Assembly: GCA_002748425.1 (NCBI GenBank)
Contig: PDSJ01000020.1
Span: 56,155-120,154, forward strand
Length of the DNA stretch: 64,000 nt
Origin: a candidate division KSB3 bacterium
Lineage (GTDB): Bacteria > Moduliflexota > Moduliflexia > Moduliflexales > Moduliflexaceae
Reading direction: 5' to 3'
The first letter of the stretch is position 1. Each line of letters opens with the position of its first letter. Positions 1 to 8,695 of this stretch are shown in pieces. The translations under genes and the position numbers were made by a program. The notes under the pieces are model-generated. The model was not told where the DNA came from, searched no databases, and worked only from the letters and a program-made list of their open reading frames with translations.

Positions 1-1
1 C

Positions 2-304
2 TACGCTGATACCGGCGATGAACTGCCTATCAACAAATTTTCCGAAGAGCAGGGCGAGACATTTTACGATGATGACCGGGTAGAACGCAGCTTTAACGAT
101 AGCGGCGACTTGCGGGCATTGCTCGCAGGACATTCGAATGAGACCGCCTATGCCGAGCACGTTATCGCTTTTGTTGAGTCACAGGGGATCGGAGCCATGA
201 ACAGCTTTATTCTTGCCGATAAAGACGAATTTGAGTCGCCACGTTCAGTACACGGTGACGGCTATACGCTCTGGTATATTGGCGAGTTCTCCTGCCTCAC
301 TTAG
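2..304 (+). CDS. Imm22-type immunity protein, C-terminal part (5' end outside window)
   Basis: An open frame enters from the left edge and ends at TAG 302-304, giving about 100 residues. The acidic, aromatic-rich pattern (KFSEEQGETFYDDD, then VERSFNDSGDLRALLAGHS, ending LWYIGEFSC) matches the C-terminal part of the Immunity 22 family, cytoplasmic proteins that neutralise a cognate polymorphic toxin nuclease. The family is about 110-120 residues, so only 10-20 residues are missing. No toxin is visible, and any partner would lie to the left of the window. The gene is convergent with murG. Family recognition is by eye and the toxin pairing is inferred. Confidence 0.6.
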   Translation, partial: YADTGDELPINKFSEEQGETFYDDDRVERSFNDSGDLRALLAGHSNETAYAEHVIAFVESQGIGAMNSFILADKDEFESPRSVHGDGYTLWYIGEFSCLT

Positions 305-437
305 GTCGGGATTCGAAGAGTCGCGTGCTGGAGAAAAACGAAAAACGTACGTGCAACAGGTCGGCGCAGGAAATCGCAGCGCTCATAGACGAAAGCATCA
401 TCGTGTCATCACATCAGCCAGCGGCAGACCGGAGTGC

Positions 438-1580
438 TTACATATCAGGCGCGACACGATGAATGTGCTTCACGGCGAGCTCCAGACAAAGGTCAACAAG
501 CTTTTCACTCGCAGTCAAGCTGTGCGTCTCGTTGTGATTCGACCAGACTTGCGCAAACTCCTCCGGCTGCTTGATATAGTCTTGAATCGCCTCTGCCAAA
601 GATTGCCCAGAAAGATGCTCTTGCAGAATCATTTTGGATAAGCCTTTGTCGACAAGCGCTTGCGCATTGCGTTCCTGATGCCGATCGCCATGTGGATAGG
701 GAATGAGAATCGCAGGACGGCGGCTCGCCTGAAGCTCGGCGACTGTCGATGCGCCAGCGCGGCAGATCACGAGATGCGATTTGGCATATACTTTAGGAAC
801 ATCGCTGATGTAGGCACATACATCCGCATGAAATCCCTGTTCCTCATAGGCTCTTTTCACAATCTGGTAATCAGCCTCACCGCTTTGATGGCTGATTACG
901 ACTTGATCGCGTAGAGCTTTCAGCTCTCCCAGAGCATCAATCATGGCCGCATTGATGCTCTGGGAGCCGAGGCTGCCCCCAAGAACGAGAAGATTCCATG
1001 TATTCCCTCTGTCGGGAGGCGGGGTCTTGCCGATCAAATAAAACTCTTTCCGGATCGGATTGCCCGTAACTACCACTTTTTTTTCCGGAAAATCCAGAGC
1101 GCTTTCCTGAAAACACACAGCAATACGGTCGACCGACTTCGCCAATAGCCTGTTCGCCAGTCCGGCCTGACGGTTTGGCTCCAGCGTGAGAGTGGGAAGA
1201 TGGAGGAGATAGGCGGCATACAGAACGGGAACCGACACATATCCCCCTGTTCCAAAGACCACCTGCGCTTGAAAAGCCTTAAGATAGCTTTTCGCCCGCC
1301 ATACCGCACCCGGCAACAGCCAGAGACTACGCAATCTGCTAACGATCCCCTTATTTTTAAAGCCGTGCATCCGAACCGTTTTGACCGTAAAGCCTTCATG
1401 CGGTACAATTTTCGTCTCAAGCCCTTTTTCTGTCCCGATAAATAATATCGAGGAACGGGGATAAAGATGCTTTAACTCTTTTGCCACAGCGATTCCAGGG
1501 TAAACATGTCCCCCCGTTCCTCCGCCGGTACAAACAATCTTCCATGGGAAGTCTGAATCTGTGATCGGGTCTTTTTTCAT
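438..1580 (-). CDS. murG: MurG, lipid II synthase (UDP-GlcNAc transferase)
   Basis: MurG transfers GlcNAc from UDP-GlcNAc to undecaprenyl-pyrophosphoryl-MurNAc-pentapeptide on the inner face of the membrane, making lipid II. The protein (380 aa from ATG 1580) has the N-terminal glycine-rich loop TGGGTGGHVYPG (residues 18-29), FGTGGYVSVP near 116, the donor-binding loop LLVLGGSLGSQSIN, and the GT28 sugar-nucleotide signature CRAGASTVAELQ with IPYPHGDRHQERNA. A TTG at 1604 would add eight residues, and neither start has a clear ribosome binding site. Unusually, it is not in a division and cell wall (dcw) cluster; its neighbours are unrelated. Identity is very secure. Confidence 0.97.
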   Translation of the reverse strand: MKKDPITDSDFPWKIVCTGGGTGGHVYPGIAVAKELKHLYPRSSILFIGTEKGLETKIVPHEGFTVKTVRMHGFKNKGIVSRLRSLWLLPGAVWRAKSYLKAFQAQVVFGTGGYVSVPVLYAAYLLHLPTLTLEPNRQAGLANRLLAKSVDRIAVCFQESALDFPEKKVVVTGNPIRKEFYLIGKTPPPDRGNTWNLLVLGGSLGSQSINAAMIDALGELKALRDQVVISHQSGEADYQIVKRAYEEQGFHADVCAYISDVPKVYAKSHLVICRAGASTVAELQASRRPAILIPYPHGDRHQERNAQALVDKGLSKMILQEHLSGQSLAEAIQDYIKQPEEFAQVWSNHNETHSLTASEKLVDLCLELAVKHIHRVAPDM

Positions 1581-1677
1581 CGTGTCGATACACGTCAAAC
1601 GCAACGGTGATTTTCAAGGCAAGGCCTATCCCCTGGAGACTGGAGAGACGAAACGTCACTCGTTGCTCGTCATGTCA

Positions 1678-2142
1678 TTACCATTGCCACTCGATATGCA
1701 AACCGTAAAGACGCCTGTAATAGGGACTGAAGAGAAGAGTTCTTTTTCGGGTTGTTTTTAATTTTGCATTCGATGTGTCAGGAATGCGCAGGCTTTTTCT
1801 CTGATAGCTCTCCAGGGCCCACTTGAGTTCTTCGACCAGAATAAAGGGTTTCAGGACAAGTGAGGGATAAAGCGGGATTTTGAATTTTCGTGAAAGTGTC
1901 GCAAAATGCGATCGGTCGTCTCCTGAGGAAAGGTCTAACGCGGAAATGGCGGAAAACGCTTTCTGAGAATTTTCAGTCATGTTGGGAAAATCTTCTCCGG
2001 GATTCCATAATGAACGATACTGTTTTCCATCATATGTCAACAATGAGATCCTGCGGCTTAACGCATGAGCGTTTCCACAAGAAAGCAGCACAAATACTGA
2101 ACTTATCAGAAATAATTTCCAGAGAGAGCATAATTGTCGCAT
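1678..2142 (-). CDS. Small exported or lipid-anchored protein, unknown function
   Basis: A 154-residue protein with no family I recognise. ATG 2142 is preceded by AAAGGG at suitable spacing; a TTG two codons upstream is less likely. The N-terminus is a signal sequence (hydrophobic LFLISSVFVLLSC), where LLSC could be a lipobox or where cleavage could follow the AHA at residues 25-27. The rest is basic, with a C-terminal tail rich in Arg and Tyr (TTRKRTLLFSPYYRRLYG). It is the gene upstream of murG on the same strand, but a 98-bp gap separates them. Function unknown. Confidence 0.6.
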   Translation of the reverse strand: MRQLCSLWKLFLISSVFVLLSCGNAHALSRRISLLTYDGKQYRSLWNPGEDFPNMTENSQKAFSAISALDLSSGDDRSHFATLSRKFKIPLYPSLVLKPFILVEELKWALESYQRKSLRIPDTSNAKLKTTRKRTLLFSPYYRRLYGLHIEWQW

Positions 2143-2298
2143 ACACAACCCTTTAAAATTTCATCACATGGGAAAATTAACTTGTGCAGATTACCATAGT
2201 CTATAAATATAGCTTTTGTGGCTTAATAGGAGATCCAGTAAAAAAAATCAACTTCTTTTTCGAAAAATTTCAGTATTCTCACTGACAACGGAACTACG

Positions 2299-3861
2299 AT
2301 GAAATTAAAAACAAAAATTGTGATTTATGTTTCTGCGGCACTCATCGGATTGGTCGCTGCGATTGCGTTTATCATTTTTGGGGGAATTCAGACCACCCGG
2401 CTTCAAAGACTCGAGCAGGTCAGCATGCTGCAGATCGCCGCCGCCGTGAGCTATGAGGCTGGCATGCAGCTTCAAAGCGACGATCTCAAACGTTTCAATA
2501 ACGTCTCACGGCGCCTGTTGCGGTTCGAAGACGTCTACGGCCTGGCTGTGTACAATCACATGGGGCATTTGCACTTTTCCTCAGAATATGCAAAAGTCCT
2601 CAGTCCGGAATTGCCTGACGCCGTCTACAGGCAGGTCTACAAGAAGGGCCAGGAATTATTCCGCCGTGATGACATCGAGGGCGAAACGGTCTTGAATCTC
2701 TTTTATCCAATTCGGCTGGAAAACGAGAAGATCCTTGGAACCTTACAACTGACTTCAAACTTTGCAAGCGTCAAGAATTATCGCCGTGAATCCATCATCT
2801 CCTCTCTCTTAGCGTGTGCGATTGGGGTCATTATCCTCAACGTCCTGACGTTCTCACTGCTCTCAAGGCTCTTTACCCGTATTCGAGCCGTGATCACCAA
2901 AATGGACACGATTAGCCGCGAACAGGATTTAACCCAGCGTGTGTTCATCCGTAGTACTGATGAAATCGGAGAATTGGGCACAGTGTTTAATCGCATGGTC
3001 GAGCATCTCCTGCGGGTCATACGAGAAGTCCAGGGTGCTGGACTGCAGGTCACGAACTCACTGGAAAATATTGTTATCGTCGCGCGGTCGCAGCAAGAGA
3101 CCGCAGAAGCCCTGAACGCATCTGCTGAGGAATCAAGAACTGGCGTCGAATCCGTCAAACTGCAGGCCGATCGCATTGCAGAAAAAACCGGAACAGTGCT
3201 GGCAAATGCCGAACATAGCTTAGAAAGCACGATAGAAGGCGTCAGGCTCGTTGAAAAGCTGCTTGCCGAAATGCATGAAGTCGATCAGATTACGCAGGAA
3301 GGTGTTCGGCAAATCACTGATCTGCTTGAGAAAGCCCAGCAAATTACGGAAATCGTCACGATTATCGAAGAGATGATAGCGAACACCAAACTGATCGCCT
3401 TTAATGCCACGATCGAAGCAGCTCGGGCCGGCGAAGCTGGCAAAGGGTTTTCTGTCGTGGCCAGTGAGATTCAGGGCCTTACCGATCAGGTCTCGGAAGC
3501 CACTGCCGACATCCGCGAGATTATTCAGGGCATGCAGGAGGCAACCAGCCTCTCGGCAGAGATTGAGAGTCGGGAACGGGCCAAAGTTGAGCAGGGCCTG
3601 CAAACTGTCACCCAGAGCAAAGAACATCTTGACATCGTCTTGCACATGCTGCATGATACGGTAACTCACGCGCGGGAAATTGCGGACGCTACGGAATGCC
3701 AGCAAACATCAACCGGCAATTTGATGAAGACAATGCATGAATTTCTTCAGATCGCGCAAAATGTCAAAAATTGCTGCAGCAAGTCCAGCGTCTCAGTCAA
3801 AGAACTCAGACGCCTGTCCAAGGGGATGCAAAGCAGCGTAGCGCGTTTCAAGCTCGACTAA
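2299..3861 (+). CDS. Methyl-accepting chemotaxis protein
   Basis: A 520-residue transmembrane chemoreceptor. TM1 lies at about 8-30, a short periplasmic sensor of about 130 residues follows, then TM2 at about 165-190 and a HAMP segment to about 243. The rest is a long helical signalling domain whose hairpin tip (about 355-395) carries the hallmark IAFNATIEAARAGEAGKGFSVVA that contacts CheA and CheW. The sensor is smaller than a dCache domain; its ligand cannot be told. No che genes are in the window, so it would feed a pathway encoded elsewhere. Its stop overlaps the start of the pseudopilin-like gene (TAATG), implying coupled translation. Confidence 0.95.
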   Translation: MKLKTKIVIYVSAALIGLVAAIAFIIFGGIQTTRLQRLEQVSMLQIAAAVSYEAGMQLQSDDLKRFNNVSRRLLRFEDVYGLAVYNHMGHLHFSSEYAKVLSPELPDAVYRQVYKKGQELFRRDDIEGETVLNLFYPIRLENEKILGTLQLTSNFASVKNYRRESIISSLLACAIGVIILNVLTFSLLSRLFTRIRAVITKMDTISREQDLTQRVFIRSTDEIGELGTVFNRMVEHLLRVIREVQGAGLQVTNSLENIVIVARSQQETAEALNASAEESRTGVESVKLQADRIAEKTGTVLANAEHSLESTIEGVRLVEKLLAEMHEVDQITQEGVRQITDLLEKAQQITEIVTIIEEMIANTKLIAFNATIEAARAGEAGKGFSVVASEIQGLTDQVSEATADIREIIQGMQEATSLSAEIESRERAKVEQGLQTVTQSKEHLDIVLHMLHDTVTHAREIADATECQQTSTGNLMKTMHEFLQIAQNVKNCCSKSSVSVKELRRLSKGMQSSVARFKLD

Positions 3862-4379
3862 TGTATCACAAGGCCCAGAAGACGAGTCGAACACAGCGTA
3901 AACTGTTCACCACAGATACGGGGTTCACCTTCATTGAAGTATTGGTGTGCGTTGTGATTCTGGCAGGAGTCATCTTAACGATGTTCGGAGTCTATACACA
4001 TGTCACGATGGCAATACTCCGCTCGCGCAACCGGAGCATTGCGGTACGGGCTGCACAAATGATTTTGGAACGTGTGCTTGCCGGTCCGCATGATGCACGA
4101 GTGTATAACGGCCTGACAAGTGAGACGGTATTAGCTTCAGACAGTCCGGTTTTCACTGAAGTTCTGGGCTGGAAACACACGCTGGCAGCATTTCCTGTCA
4201 GAACCAACGCTCACGTCACTGTTGACGAGCTGCCCTTCTGTGTCGATGTCGCCACTGAAGAAGGTCCTCTGACGCTTTGTCCCAAACTGCTCAAAATCAC
4301 AGTTGATATCCGCTATCAGGATCATGGTCGCGACGCGACGCAGACACTCTCTCTGATCCGGGAAGCAGGGCAGAGATGA
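3861..4379 (+). CDS. Prepilin-type N-terminal methylation domain protein (pseudopilin-like)
   Basis: A 172-residue protein starting at ATG 3861, overlapping the chemoreceptor stop by one base. It has a long basic leader and the prepilin peptidase site Gly21|Phe22 followed by FTFIEVLVCVVILAGVIL, with the conserved Glu at +5 and a hydrophobic assembly helix. Type IV pilins, minor pilins and type II secretion pseudopilins share this N-terminus. The C-terminal domain (about 120 residues) has no motif I can place, and the size fits a minor pilin of the PilV/GspI kind. No other pilus or type II secretion gene is present, so it is an orphan here. Confidence 0.85.
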   Translation: MYHKAQKTSRTQRKLFTTDTGFTFIEVLVCVVILAGVILTMFGVYTHVTMAILRSRNRSIAVRAAQMILERVLAGPHDARVYNGLTSETVLASDSPVFTEVLGWKHTLAAFPVRTNAHVTVDELPFCVDVATEEGPLTLCPKLLKITVDIRYQDHGRDATQTLSLIREAGQR

Positions 4380-4442
4380 TGCATTGCAAAGAAATAATTC
4401 TCCTTTGCCAAGATGCCCGTAAACGTTCCAGTTATTAAAATA

Positions 4443-5621
4443 TCAGCTGAGAGCCTTCACGGCCTCCTCAATCCGTGTTAACGCGGTTTCAAGCGTCTTT
4501 CGCGGGCAGGCGAAATTCAGACGCTGAAAGCCGTTTCCCCCTTCGCCAAAAACCGATCCGTCATTCATCCAGACCTTTGCCTCTTCCAGCATAAATTTCT
4601 TCAATTCAGCATGATCTTTGCCCAATCCGCGACAATCCAGCCAGGCCAGATAGCAGCCATCGGGCCTTAGCACTTTGATGCCCGGGATCTTCTTGTCAAA
4701 GAACTCTATAAGAAATTCAAGGTTACCTTCGAGGTAACGCAATAACTCTTCCAGCCATTCTTCGCCTTCACGATACGCGACTTCCGTGGCCAGGAGGCCG
4801 AAAAGATTTTGCATTGTCACTCCAGAGTTCTCCCGAATGCGGAGGACTTTTTGACGCAGGATCGGATCGGACACAATCATGAAGCCTGTTGAAAGCCCTG
4901 GGATACCGAACGTTTTATTCCCTGCCATGCAAGTCACGGTATTCCGGGCAACGTCTTCTGAAAGTTTGGCGATCGGTGTATGTGTTGCTCCCTGGAAGAC
5001 GAGATCGGAATGAATTTCGTCAGAGCACAACGTGACCTCGTATTTGAGACACAGCTCTGCCAGCTTACGAAGCTCCTCAGCAGTCCACACCCGTCCGACC
5101 GGATTATGCGGACTACAAAAAATCAAGAGCCTGGCCCTGGGAGAGGCCAGCTTGCGTTCCAGATCCTCGAAATCGATTTCATAGCGCCCCTCACGGCAGA
5201 CTAATCTATTCTCGATAAGTTGCCGGCCATTATTCAAGACAGCCTTAAAAAAGGGATAGTACACGGGAGGCTGAATCACGACCTCATCATCAGGGAGCGT
5301 GTATGCCTGTACAGCCCAGCAAAAAGCGGATACCACACCAGGAGTAAAGATGATCCAGTCCTGTTCGATCTCCCAGCCGTGCCGTCGTCTCATCCAGGCG
5401 ATAATTGCCTCATAACAGGAGTCCGGCGCTAAGGTATAGCCGAACACCCCATGCTCAACACGCTGTTTAAGCGCCTCGATGACCGGAGCCGGTGATTTGA
5501 AATCGATGTCGGCGATCCAGACTGGCAACGCATCCTTCTCCCCCACCAGCTTTTCGGTAAAATCCCATTTGTAACAACTCGTCCCACGGCGTTCAATCAC
5601 GCTATCAAAATCATATTTCAT
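4443..5621 (-). CDS. PatB/MalY-type PLP-dependent C-S lyase / aminotransferase
   Basis: A 392-residue fold-type I PLP enzyme of the MalY/PatB family (cystathionine beta-lyase or related class I/II aminotransferase). Visible are the N-terminal block VIERRGTSCYKWD, VWIADIDF, HGVFGYT, FCSPHNPVGRVW, the Asp of SDEIHSD that binds the pyridine nitrogen, the PLP lysine in AGNKTFGIPG (near residue 236), and RLNFACPR near the end. The start is uncertain: ATG 5621 gives the family's usual N-terminus, whereas a GTG at 5684 has the better Shine-Dalgarno (AAGGA) but adds 21 hydrophobic, unusual residues. Substrate is probably cystathionine or a cysteine S-conjugate, by family only. Confidence 0.92.
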   Translation of the reverse strand: MKYDFDSVIERRGTSCYKWDFTEKLVGEKDALPVWIADIDFKSPAPVIEALKQRVEHGVFGYTLAPDSCYEAIIAWMRRRHGWEIEQDWIIFTPGVVSAFCWAVQAYTLPDDEVVIQPPVYYPFFKAVLNNGRQLIENRLVCREGRYEIDFEDLERKLASPRARLLIFCSPHNPVGRVWTAEELRKLAELCLKYEVTLCSDEIHSDLVFQGATHTPIAKLSEDVARNTVTCMAGNKTFGIPGLSTGFMIVSDPILRQKVLRIRENSGVTMQNLFGLLATEVAYREGEEWLEELLRYLEGNLEFLIEFFDKKIPGIKVLRPDGCYLAWLDCRGLGKDHAELKKFMLEEAKVWMNDGSVFGEGGNGFQRLNFACPRKTLETALTRIEEAVKALS

Positions 5622-6125
5622 AAGAAAAATACACATCAGCTTAGACTGAGAAAACACATGCGCCTGAAAATAGAAGAAAACCACATCTGTCCTTTCAATC
5701 TAAGTCATGCCATATCACATCTAACAAGTCTTTCAGAGGGGACCGTGTCGTCAGAGAACGCAGAGAGCCCGATCTTGTCAAGAGAATTTGCCCTGTAAAG
5801 ATCGCCTGCGACAACTCTCAAATGTGAAACTGCTGATCCGTTCTTTCTGCGATTCTGCAACAGCCCTCAGCAGAAAACACCCGAGCGGTCGTTTCAGGAG
5901 GCTTAATAAGAGGAATTACGCTCAGCAGGAGGCAACAGAGCGATTCTGGACAAGGCTGGCGACAGGAGGCATCAGCCCAGGCGAAATCGACGTGCTTGAG
6001 ACTGCCAGGCCCAAAGCTTCAGCCCAGGCGAAATCGACGTGCTTGAGACTGCCAGGCCCAAAGCTCAGGTCGATAAGAAGGGGGCAGATGTTCTCGATCG
6101 AGCTTTGACGCCACTCAAGAAGTCA
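5622..6125. other. Gene-poor gap with a 47-bp tandem duplication
   Basis: About 500 bp lie between the PatB/MalY-type gene and the next gene. The stretch from 5622 to 5684 may be an N-terminal extension of that gene. The remainder contains an open frame on the plus strand, but it is crossed by a tandem duplication whose length (47 bp) is not a multiple of three, and it resembles nothing I know. I treat it as non-coding or decayed. Confidence 0.5.
5973..6066. repeat. 47-bp direct tandem duplication (two copies)
   Basis: Two head-to-tail copies at 5973-6019 and 6020-6066, each beginning CAGCCCAGGCGAAATCGACG and ending CCCAAAGCT. They differ only in the last base, T in the first copy and C in the second. 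Near identity points to a recent slippage or unequal exchange event. No transposon features flank it. Confidence 0.95.
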
Positions 6126-6551
6126 TCACATTCCCAGGAATTCGAACGCTTTGTCCAGCGCGTCCGTTCCGTCGCTTCTCATCTGTTCCAGGACGGAGGT
6201 GAGTTTTCCACGTCCCTCTTCTCCTAATCCCTTAAAGCGATGGGAGAGGTCACCGACCTGCGTCGTACCTTCCACCTCAAGTATCGGCAACATTTCATTC
6301 TTCGCAGCGTTCATCAAGTAGCTTTCAAGCTTTCCTTCAGTGTTCTCAAGATATATAATCTGCAAATGATACGGAGTACTGGAAAAATTTTCAGCGGCTG
6401 CTGTCCCACGAAAGCGCAGCTGCTGATGATAGAATTTCGTGAGTGCGCGTTGCTGCGTTGAAAGCCATTGGCCTGGAGAAACCATGCCGACAATGAGTGA
6501 AATAACGCATGTGATGATAAGCAGCAACAGGGTTCTGAAAAAATTTTTCAT
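6126..6551 (-). CDS. Membrane-anchored protein of unknown function
   Basis: A 141-residue protein with an N-terminal hydrophobic helix (about residues 5-25, TLLLLIITCVISLIVGMV) that is either an uncleaved anchor or a signal sequence. A polar domain follows that would lie outside the inner membrane. It has no cysteines beyond the anchor and no recognisable motif. It is close in size to many short single-pass proteins in such genomes. The next gene upstream on this strand begins about 160 bp away, so an operon is possible but not shown. Confidence 0.55.
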   Translation of the reverse strand: MKNFFRTLLLLIITCVISLIVGMVSPGQWLSTQQRALTKFYHQQLRFRGTAAAENFSSTPYHLQIIYLENTEGKLESYLMNAAKNEMLPILEVEGTTQVGDLSHRFKGLGEEGRGKLTSVLEQMRSDGTDALDKAFEFLGM

Positions 6552-6710
6552 GCTCTATACCTCAATAATTTTTGGTGTAGGAACTGGTGTGCGAGAAATC
6601 CAGACAAAGTGGACAATCGGCCATGCGCGTCTCGCTGTCAAGCAATTTTCATACAGAAAACACAGACGCAACGCTCTCAGCTGCTCACTCCACGATTCAG
6701 AACATCGGAT

Positions 6711-7682
6711 TTATAAGTTCAACAAGCTGTTACAGTGCCGAAAGGTATGGCAGGTAAATTCATCATACACCCTGCCGGGATTCTGGTCGATGGTATAATA
6801 CATCCGCGGACATGTCCATACCTCACCCAGAATTCCATCGTGAATCGCCCAGCTCCGTCCTTTAATCGATCGTTCGAAACCCGGCTGCCGGAAAGGCGTT
6901 GAGCCATCGAGCCGTTGATAGAGCGTACCTCCCGGCGCAAACTCACGATCGATGCGCTGCATCATCTCACGCCCTCTGATATAGCGAAAACCGTAGAACT
7001 CATGCAGAATCGCATTATGATAGGCCATCGGCTCGATTTTGACTCGAACGATTCCGAGCTGCCGGCAGAATTCACGGGCGTGATTCAAAAAATCGTGAAA
7101 CATCCGTAAACCCTGTCGGATTTGTCCGGGAGCCAGTCCCGCCTGCATCGCCCGAACTTCCTCTGAGATATTGTGTGAAATCATTCCATATGCCGTATCA
7201 TTGCCGTCAGCATCGCGATCGATATTAAAGCGCTCGGCATACGGATTATTCAGATTGAAAAACAGAATTTCGAGATCATGAAAAGAGTTATCACGCATTT
7301 CGAGTAAAAATACAGGATCTGGAAACGCGTATTGATGGCGCACTTCAAGCCGTACGATAGAGCTGCGCGGTTGACAGTGAATCGTAAAAATCGATCTCCC
7401 GGAATCATCGCATAAGGTGTCGCGATTCAGATGAAAACGTGTAAAAATGCCGTCTGGAATTAAACAGGCATACAGCCGCCTTTTCACATCATCAGGAAAA
7501 CGGTTGATGCGATACAGATTGTACAGTTCGCCCTCTGCCAGTTCGCAGGGGGCTGCCCTGGAAGCGGCTTTTTTTTGCGCGATTGATGAAAGGTATGAAA
7601 ACTTTGCCATAACATGATTCCCATGGACCCGGACGATTTCCCCTGCTCTGCTGAAAAGCTCATTTACACCATGACCCGACAT
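6711..7682 (-). CDS. Uncharacterised cytoplasmic protein, weak GNAT-like C-terminal signature
   Basis: A 323-residue soluble protein without signal sequence or membrane segment. I do not recognise a family. A Ca-binding-like acidic stretch (NIDRDADGNDTAYG) sits near the middle. The segment IEPMAYHNAILHEFYGFRYI resembles the last motif of GNAT acetyltransferases (an aromatic-Gly-Phe after a helix), but no acetyl-CoA loop is evident, so that is only a hint. The start is uncertain: ATG 7682 gives the full length and ATG 7610 (MAKFSYL) gives 299 residues; neither has a strong Shine-Dalgarno. Confidence 0.6.
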   Translation of the reverse strand: MSGHGVNELFSRAGEIVRVHGNHVMAKFSYLSSIAQKKAASRAAPCELAEGELYNLYRINRFPDDVKRRLYACLIPDGIFTRFHLNRDTLCDDSGRSIFTIHCQPRSSIVRLEVRHQYAFPDPVFLLEMRDNSFHDLEILFFNLNNPYAERFNIDRDADGNDTAYGMISHNISEEVRAMQAGLAPGQIRQGLRMFHDFLNHAREFCRQLGIVRVKIEPMAYHNAILHEFYGFRYIRGREMMQRIDREFAPGGTLYQRLDGSTPFRQPGFERSIKGRSWAIHDGILGEVWTCPRMYYTIDQNPGRVYDEFTCHTFRHCNSLLNL

Positions 7683-7764
7683 TCGTCAAGAAAAACCGGA
7701 ACAAAACATGCGAGGCGCTCAGCGAAAAAAACACTCTTTTTTCTAAAATATCATAATAGAGTTC

Positions 7765-7793
7765 TTGACACGGTCTCCAGGAAAACGCATAGT
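7765..7793 (+). promoter_or_regulatory. Candidate sigma70 promoter upstream of the hydrolase-like gene
   Basis: TTGACA at 7765-7770, a 17-bp spacer, then CATAGT at 7788-7793. The predicted start near 7800 leaves an untranslated leader of about 95 nt before ATG 7894. The -35 is perfect, the -10 moderate. Confidence 0.4.
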
Positions 7794-7893
7794 TAGTTCA
7801 TAATAATATCTCAGTTGTATTTTTCAGGTATGAGGCTTCATACGATGTTCTCTCTGGTTGCAGTACAGACGTCTTTTTTAAAAAGGCACGGCC

Positions 7894-8676
7894 ATGTTCC
7901 GATCTAACAGACAGCTCCCCTTGTTTCTCATAGCGCTATGTGCGGTGTTCCTCATGTCAGCTCGTGTCGGAGGCTCTCCTGAAAAACTCGACATGAGGAT
8001 GGAAGAAGTCTCTTTTTCCTCTGCAGACGGGGCAAACGTCTCTGGCTCGTGGATTGTTCCGGTTCCGCCGCCGGGCAGCACACAGAAACAGCGTTGGCCA
8101 GTTGTCGTTCTCCTGCACGATTACGGGATGAATCGCCGCGATTGGAACGTCCTGATTCCTGATCTCATTCAGGCAAAATTTGCGGTGTTGGCGCTTGACT
8201 TGCGCGAGCACGGACAACAAGGCAGTGTCGGGGCGGCACCGGCGTCATCCGAGTCAATGGAATATGCGTTGAAAAGTGGTGTCTCTGATGTTAAAGCCTG
8301 CCTGAAATGGTTGAAATCTCAAAAGAATGTCGATGCCGGACGGATCGGTCTGGCTGGTATCGGCATTGGCTCGGAAATTACCTACCTCAGCTCCGGTTTT
8401 TTTAAGAAAAAGATCAAGGCTGCTGTTGTGATTTGTCCTTCCTACAGTGCTGTCGTCGATTGGAAATTTGCCGGTGTTGAGCCGCAGGGGATTTTATTTT
8501 GTTCAGCGTCAAAAAGTCAACAAGGGATGGCGATGTTTGCGGCTCAGACGCTGGCAAACTTTACAAAAGCCCCTAAGAGAACGATCGAGTATAACAGTGC
8601 GGCATGCGGGATCGCCATGTTTTATAAGCATCCCGGCATCAAACGCGCGATTCTTGACTGGATGGCTCAATTATAG
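7894..8676 (+). CDS. Exported alpha/beta-hydrolase-fold protein lacking the nucleophile Ser
   Basis: A 260-residue protein with a signal sequence (LPLFLIALCAVFLMSARV) and an alpha/beta-hydrolase core like that of dienelactone hydrolases: PVVVLLHDYGMNRRDWN (oxyanion loop), FAVLALDLREHGQQG, then VDAGRIGLAGIGIGSE. In active members the nucleophile elbow reads G-x-S-x-G; here it reads GIGIG, so the serine position is Gly. The acid loop (ILFCSASKSQQG) also lacks the usual Asp, though a late His remains (FYKHPGIK). It therefore looks like a non-catalytic relative in the periplasm, perhaps a binding protein. The next gene starts 20 bp downstream with a strong AAGGAGG, so the two are probably cotranscribed. 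Confidence 0.75.
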   Translation: MFRSNRQLPLFLIALCAVFLMSARVGGSPEKLDMRMEEVSFSSADGANVSGSWIVPVPPPGSTQKQRWPVVVLLHDYGMNRRDWNVLIPDLIQAKFAVLALDLREHGQQGSVGAAPASSESMEYALKSGVSDVKACLKWLKSQKNVDAGRIGLAGIGIGSEITYLSSGFFKKKIKAAVVICPSYSAVVDWKFAGVEPQGILFCSASKSQQGMAMFAAQTLANFTKAPKRTIEYNSAACGIAMFYKHPGIKRAILDWMAQL

Positions 8677-8695
8677 AATACTGCAAGGAGGAGTA

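Noticed and set aside
5788..6108. Plus-strand open frame over the 47-bp duplication
   Set aside because: Duplication length breaks the frame, no ribosome site and no familiar residues.
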